Below are positions 58,345-64,000 of a DNA stretch of 64,000 nucleotides, in pieces. Position 1 is the first letter of the stretch; every line of letters starts with the position of its first letter. Origin of the DNA: Lamellibrachia columna (Eukaryota; Annelida; Polychaeta; Sabellida; Siboglinidae); contig OY759265.1 of assembly GCA_963662155.1 (NCBI GenBank), positions 46,493,906 through 46,557,905 on the forward strand, read 5' to 3'. The position numbers and the translations under genes were made by a program. Under the pieces are notes generated by a model that searched no databases, had not been told where the DNA came from, and worked only from the letters and a program-made list of their open reading frames with translations.

Positions 58345-59166
58345 GCTTTGGGTCCATTATTTTAATTAATTGAAATCTTAAACTAACGATTTCTTCTAAT
58401 CATAACTATTGGGATTTACTTACTCAGCATTTCGACTACCTGCTGCAATAGTTGTGATTCATTATTATCTACCAACTTGAACAATTTGACGAATTAAAAT
58501 CTTAGTTCAGCTTTGTATTATCTCACTATTTCTTCCCATGACCCACTTCTTCATGTTATTCAGAAGTGGTCATGTTAGAGAATACAGTGCAATGACATTG
58601 GTTAAAGTGATCATAGTTGTTCATATCAAGGAATGGTTATCTTATGGGGCAATAACCCCAGCTGAAGGGTATGCTACACCTAATTTTTTCTTTTAAAAAT
58701 ATCAGGTATGGGGCAAGGTAACAAAGTTAGATCATAGATTCTTATGTGGTTGTTATTCTAACACCTGAATCACGACCAGCGTGTCATTTTTTTTAGCAGT
58801 ATTATGCACAAGACAGTTATTGTTCTATAATTTTTTTTTGCAAAACCCATCTGATTTGTGATTTTTCGACAAAAATATGTTATTTTACAATAACTTTTTT
58901 CCTAATACAGGGGAGGGGAAGCCACCAAGTACTAAAATTTACACAATTTTCAACATTATGCTGTTGCAAATGAAAAACTAATAGTTATAAGTGGGAGTTG
59001 TTATTATCAAAGATTAAACTGAATAACCATCTTAGAAGAAACAGACATCAACTGAGGTCACATAACTTGGTTATTTTTTGTTACAGAATGTTAAAAAAAT
59101 TGCTAAAATTGCTCTAGGAATAAAAACCTGTACATATGTCTGATGAAATGATGTCGATGTTTGCAG
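58345..59166. other. End of giant intron
   Basis: AT-rich unassigned sequence ending in ATGTTTGCAG, the acceptor of the second kinase exon. The polypyrimidine tract just before the acceptor is weak (GATGTCGATGTTTGCAG). Confidence 0.4.
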
Positions 59167-59333
59167 GCTACAACATTATACTGTCTCGTGTTGGAGTACT
59201 GCGTTGGAGGTGAGCTGTGGGATTACGTCAAGACTCAGGAGTGCTCTCGGCTCGGGGAGAGTGCGGCACGACCGTTTGTCCGCCAGCTTGTCTCTGCTCT
59301 TCACTACCTGCATGAGCGGGGCGTCGTCCACCG
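59167..59333 (+). CDS. Protein kinase exon: hinge to start of catalytic loop (HUNK-like, partial)
   Basis: An internal exon of 167 bases (55 codons plus two bases), acceptor TTTGCAG and donor GTGAGT, ending in phase 2. Its protein runs Y-C-L-V-L-E-Y-C, the beta-5 strand and hinge, then V-G-G-E-L-W-D-Y-V, the start of helix D. F-V-R-Q-L-V-S-A-L-H-Y-L-H-E-R-G-V-V-H follows, and the exon breaks inside the Arg codon of HRD, so the catalytic Asp and the DFG motif are in later exons not present before 64000. The I/V-R-Q-L-x-S-A-x-x-x-L-H-x-x-G-V-V-H-R pattern fits AMPK-related kinases and HUNK best from memory; NUAK/SIK-like members are alternatives. Higher G+C than the surrounding intron supports coding. 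Confidence 0.92.
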
Positions 59334-62300
59334 GTGAGTCTCTGACCTATGCCCACAACAATGAACTATGACCTTGTGAAGTGTGCATGTATTTATGAAA
59401 TGTTCTGCCAGACATAATGGTGACAGTGCCGATTTACGGATACCGATGTCAAAGGTAAGTGAGGCTTATCTGAATATATCCGTGAGGCTTATCTGAATAT
59501 ATCCCTGTGTGTTTACAGAATCTGTACTTGTATGTTTATAATTTCATTTATGACATTGTTACCTAAGGAATACAATTTTAAGGAAGTTTATCTACCTTTA
59601 CTTGATGGAGCATGTAGCCTAGACTGCAGACCGCTGCTTGATAGATGGTATTGTGAGGCTGGCATCTCTGACAGAGTTAGGTTGATTCTATGGAGAGAAA
59701 TATGCTGGAGTTATCGCAACAAATGGAGAAATGGAGTAGTGACTGTGTCAGGTTGTATCTGAGTATTCTCTGGATAGAGAGGGAGAGGGGAGGGGGAGAG
59801 GGTGGAGGAAAGGTGGGAGAGGGAGAGGGACAGGGAGAGAGTTTATTTTGGAACTGGATGTATTCCAACAGCAGCGGGAAATTAATTTTCACCAGATCAA
59901 CTATCATTGATTAACAAAGTTAGTGAGTCCCTTGGCTGTCATTTTTGACAGCATGGGTGCATTTAGCGAATAGGAATGCACCTTAATTGTCCAGTGTTGT
60001 TGCTATGGCAACTTGACAGAGAGACAGGGAGGGGATTGAGGGAGATAGGAAGGAGGGGAAGGAGCATGGGAGAATAGGAATAGATAACTGTGGAAAATAC
60101 TGACTGTGGGAATTGTTCCCCAGTGGTGTGTTTTTCATGGTGGGAAACTTTCCCAGCTGGGCATAGGAAGGGGCATCATATCTAGGTGTCAGGGTATCTG
60201 GGAAGGAGTTAGGTGCATAGGGGATAGGTGGAGGGAAGGAGTTAGGTGCATAGGGGATAGGTGGACAGATGCATGTTATGAAATGTGTCGTGTATTTACC
60301 CAGATTTGTCAAATTGGCTTTCAGTGAATAAAAGCTTATGTTTTGTAGTTTTCATGCAATTCTTTAAAGCATAGCCATATTTATCACCCTATCCTAATAG
60401 AAACTTTTGCACAAACATATATTTTTTACATCATAGGGGTCTGATTTCAAGTATTGTCATTGTCATAGAGGTCTGATTTCAAGTGTTGTCATTGGCTGTT
60501 GGTAAATAAACACCATGAACTAGTTTTGTTTTCCAGTGATTATGCAGGAAGCACCTTTAAGTATTACTATAGGAAAAAAATTTGTAATAATGCTGTATGA
60601 ATCGTCAAGACGCACATTCTTCAATGCATGCTGATGTGTCAATTTGTGAGTTCCAATACATGTCAGTCACACACTTTTACACAGCAGTGGTAAGGTCATT
60701 CACAATTCTAACTTTTTTGGACTCTTATCTAAATTATTAAAGCAATCAAAGTCTACATAATCAATAGTAGGCTTAAAATAGTGTAAAAATGGTATGTCTA
60801 TGAATATGTGTGTTTATACATGTTGTTTTTGCAGTAAGAATATGTTCTTTTGTCTGAATTTATTACCCATTTTGCAGGATGTTTACCTATGATGTCAGTA
60901 GTAGCTCTTTTGAGTTGTGAATACAATCTTTGATTCAGTGATATAGGATTATAATGTTTTAGTTGCTGTCAGTTTTGTTCATGGAGGCAAAACTCTTACA
61001 TTCTTCAGCAACTATCATGGTTATTCAGTGAGATATGTTGGCTTTATTTAATGAGGTCTCGGTGGGATTGAGATTTATGACTAGAAAGACCCAAAAGGCC
61101 AATCTATGTTTCCAGTGCAGAAGTGAGCTGAAAGAGTATTGCTGTAGGTCAACTGAATTGATGTTTTCCATTGGTTCTGTGAAAGCAAGTGTCGCATGGT
61201 TATTTATACCCCAATCTTTACTATCTCCTGTGCAATGTTATTGCATATTGATTTCTGGGTCTTCGTGGTGGTGCTACTTGGCTAACGGTTCCGATTCTGC
61301 AGTATTTATTATTTATTTTTGGTTTGTTGCATACTGATCATATGGCTGGCTAACGAGTTGTGGTATGTGGCACTGGTTCGTAATTTTTCGTCACGCAATT
61401 TAATTACAGCGGGGCTTTAGATGCACGTGTGGCTTGTAGAATCGGAAATTAATGACAGGAGCTATGACACAAACTATGGCATTTATCAACGATGACCTAG
61501 AATTTTTCACATAAGAAAATGAGAGTGGCAAGACTAATATTGCCAGTCATGTTGCAGATGTAGGTATTGCTACCAGTCCTGCACAGTTGACTTGGTTATA
61601 CCTTTGTTGTTCTTGCCATTTTATCATCCCATTATGGATCCATTATTTTTATGGGTCCCTGGAGATCTAATTGGGATCTTTCCATTGGCAGTGCCACAGT
61701 TCTCCCAGCAGGCATCATCCAGTCTGTCTCCTGCACAGATTTCCGTTTGCAACTCAACTTGAAGCACGCCCTGCAAACGCGAAGGCTAGTTGGATGTAGC
61801 ACATTGTTAGTTTGGCATCGATATTGATTGTTGCTTTTTGACGCGATGCAAAAAATGTGTAAAGATTCTGAATAATTTAGAAACCATTGCAAAACATTGG
61901 GTATTGTCAGCTTCGGTATCAGTATCTGTGGTGCTCATTGTCTCCTTGTCAATCTCAGTGCCTGTGGGCAGTCTTTAAGTTGTTGTCTCACTTTTTTGTG
62001 TTTGTGCTACAATAATAGGTGTCGGATGTACTAAACTGTCTCCAGTGACTGTCTGCACTCGTTTCTATGCATTCATCAGATAACTGGTTCCAGGCTAAAA
62101 CTTGAATAAGGGGCCGAACTTCAGTCAACCGTACTGCCTCTTAAGTTTGAGCAAACTCCACTGTATCTCTTAAGTTAATGCCTGCAGACCTGCCACTTTT
62201 TTGTGTTGAAACCCGTATTTTTTACATGAAATTTGGGTCTTCCACGCTTCTTCGTCTGTGAAATACATATCATTAAGTACTGGCTGGTTCATCGCAGATG

Positions 62301-62731
62301 TAGTTATAATCCTCATATCTTCACAGCTTTTACCTTCTTGGTGCTGTTGCTTAAATATTACGTATATCTTATCATATTACAATTTTTTTCTCTTCTTCAC
62401 ATTGTGTGCTCAATTTCTCTCTTGTTTTGTTTAATAATCACCTGCTGTTTTCAATGTTGATTTGAAACTGGATCAGTGCATGTGGTCCTGGGGCATCAGG
62501 TATTCAGCAACCAGACACCCCAGACATGCAGTAGCTCCACCTAGTGACATGTCTAGAAGATCATGTTCATCCATTTGTGACCAAGCCATGTTCAGCCATG
62601 TGTGACCATGCCAGCAGGATGTCTTCAGCTGCTCTGTGGCTGTGTATCTGATCCCACTTACAGTCAAGTCAGCCTCATTATTACATGCATCATTATTATG
62701 TGGATTCAGATATAAGGTGGTCAATTGTGGA
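59334..62731 (+). other. Following intron (phase 2), first part
   Basis: It begins with donor GTGAGT. Contents: GTGAGGCTTATCTGAATATATCC twice at 59459-59505, purine-rich GGGAGAGG at 59777-59840, a 32-bp GGAAGGAGTTAGGTGCATAG duplication at 60202-60264 and a GTCTGATTTCAAGT duplication at 60439-60490. No exon encoding the expected D-L-K or D-F-G segments was found. Frames of 75-100 codons have no domains. Confidence 0.5.
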
Positions 62732-62759
62732 CCCCCCCCCCCCCCCCCCCCCCCCCCCC
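62732..62759 (+). repeat. 28-base poly(C) run
   Basis: A pure C homopolymer. True length is uncertain because such runs are error-prone in sequencing and assembly. Confidence 0.9.
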
Positions 62760-64000
62760 GATTTTCTACCGCTAGGGGGAAATGCCAAATCGGCCTGCTT
62801 AAACCTACTTAGAATTGCTTTGACAATTCTCAAGAAACATTAGGTGAATAATGTCTATGAACGAGTGTCAACGTGTTGTTTGCTTTGTGCTGCCGCCGAC
62901 ATCAGTCGCTGGCTTCGCTTTGATGGTTTATAAATTGCAATCGAGATTCATAAATATGTCTTTTGTAAGAATCAGATAAACAGTTTTAAATGCATTTAGT
63001 ATACAATGCCAATATAACACTGGGGTGAAATGGCATGCTTCTATTGCATCATACATTTAATAATTTTTGCGACATGAAACCAACATGCCAAATTCCTAAC
63101 CCAAGGCGCTACCGGTGTGCAAAAATATGATTTCATCATCCGCATATGAAACGATGAATTAATAATGTTAAGTGGTGCGTAATAAATTTATGCTTCGGTC
63201 GAAATTGGTTAAAAGATGAAGTGAAACAATTATAAATTCTACCTATTGTTGTTTTCTGTGTTTTATCAGCTTACATATTAGGTGTGTCAAATCATACGTT
63301 TTCGACTGCTCAGATCCAGGTTATTATTTTCGATTCATAGGCCTATTGGTCTAGTACACCATCATCATAGTAGATCTATCCCGTAATGGTATACTTACAC
63401 GTATTTTATTCAGTTCAATATTCAACAGGGTGTGACATTTAAAAATAATACACGTTGATGCTAGTAGACTCGTTTAATAAGCTCCATAAACTGCATATTG
63501 GCATATAAGACAGTGCTGCAAGCACACAGTGGCTTTATCAGCGTTCTTGGACCTGGTGCAGCAGGCAGCAATCGCTGTTGTTTAGTAGCTCCCTGGTGGC
63601 AGATATGAGAACACGTAGCATGCCTCGAGTACAGCATGGTCTGAAATCGTGGACCCCGACCACCACGTTACAATGAGGCTCGACTGTACCTCCTTCCTCT
63701 GGGTCAACATCTTAGTACAATATACAGAGGAAGATGGCCTAGGATGTCATACATAGTCATGTGCATTGGCTGGTAGGTTGACATTATTCCAAGGGGCGTT
63801 ATCCTTTGACCCTTGATCAGTCCTGCTCCCTAGAGTTATGCTCTCTTGTTGGATCCTTCACCGTATCATCTCTGAAGGGTTCTAATTTTCGGCCCGTTGT
63901 TCTCACTGTTCTTGTTAACTGGGTCTTTTCCTCAGGTTTCAATCTTCCTCAACAAACCTCTTGCCCAGCATCAGATGTGATATCTCCATGCTGCACTTCT
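62760..64000. other. Unassigned DNA to window end
   Basis: Non-repetitive, AT-rich, no coding exon recognised. At 63676-63690, GAGGCTCGACTGTA (reverse TACAGTCGAGCCTC) looks like a DNA-transposon terminus, but I did not find a partner end. Confidence 0.35.

Larger units (their letters stand above)
9092..59166 (+). other. Giant (50,075-bp) phase-0 intron of the kinase gene
   Basis: It is bounded by donor GTAGGA at 9092 and acceptor TTTGCAG ending at 59166. The flanking exons encode consecutive parts of one kinase N-lobe and join in frame. No other kinase-like exon was found between them. Its content is tandem arrays, non-autonomous DNA elements, LINE tails and unassigned AT-rich DNA, listed separately. 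That a single gene spans it is inferred from the protein continuity, not from transcript data. Confidence 0.75.

Noticed and set aside
59334..64000. Next kinase exon (D-L-K..N and D-F-G)
   Set aside because: I looked for an exon continuing the split Arg codon into D-L-K but found no matching sequence with an acceptor.

Overview
This is eukaryotic (animal) nuclear DNA. It is AT-rich and almost entirely non-coding, with no operons, ribosome binding sites or long ORFs outside repeats. The only protein-coding sequence I can defend is two internal exons of one plus-strand protein kinase gene: 8963..9091 (VAIK lysine, alpha-C glutamate, RHPNI) and 59167..59333 (hinge and GGEL region up to the H-R of the HRD motif). 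Both have AG/GT borders and join in phase 0 across an intron of 50,075 bp. The residues look like the AMPK-related (CAMKL) branch and are closest in my recollection to HUNK. The glycine-rich-loop exon and the exons after HRD are not visible and presumably lie outside the window. The microsatellites, LINE tails and kinase fit an invertebrate such as a mollusc, but that is inference and no species is claimed.

Layout. 1-8962: upstream intronic or intergenic DNA with dispersed-repeat copies, a LINE tail, a transposon-like element that carries tandem repeats (7213-7760) and a SINE-like copy. 8963-9091: kinase exon. 9092-59166: the giant intron, roughly a quarter of it tandem arrays. The main arrays by unit length are 40 bp (12186-13434), 24 bp (17525-17735), 22 bp (19663-24235, about 208 copies), 21 bp (27795-28477), 20 bp (30671-31772, split by a transposon), 41 bp (36265-37585), 20 bp (39868-40552), 15 bp (45716-46118), 37 bp (49092-49387, eight identical copies), 14 bp (51478-51910) and 35/39 bp (54596-56725). 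59167-59333: second kinase exon. 59334-64000: the following intron.

Mobile DNA. The most notable content is a set of non-autonomous elements found by comparing the window with itself: (a) a dispersed family of about 470 bp with nine copies, imperfect terminal inverted repeats and TTAA at the edges; (b) a 333-bp element with inverted repeats of about 100 bp and TTAA at both ends, sitting in a LINE tail; (c) a hAT-like 659-bp element inserted into a 20-bp minisatellite; (d) a second, weaker hAT-like element; (e) 5'-truncated LINE tails of at least three lineages; (f) a SINE-like family with three copies. No rRNA, CRISPR or convincing functional tRNA gene was seen. Most ORFs of 60-250 codons here are tandem repeats or chance.
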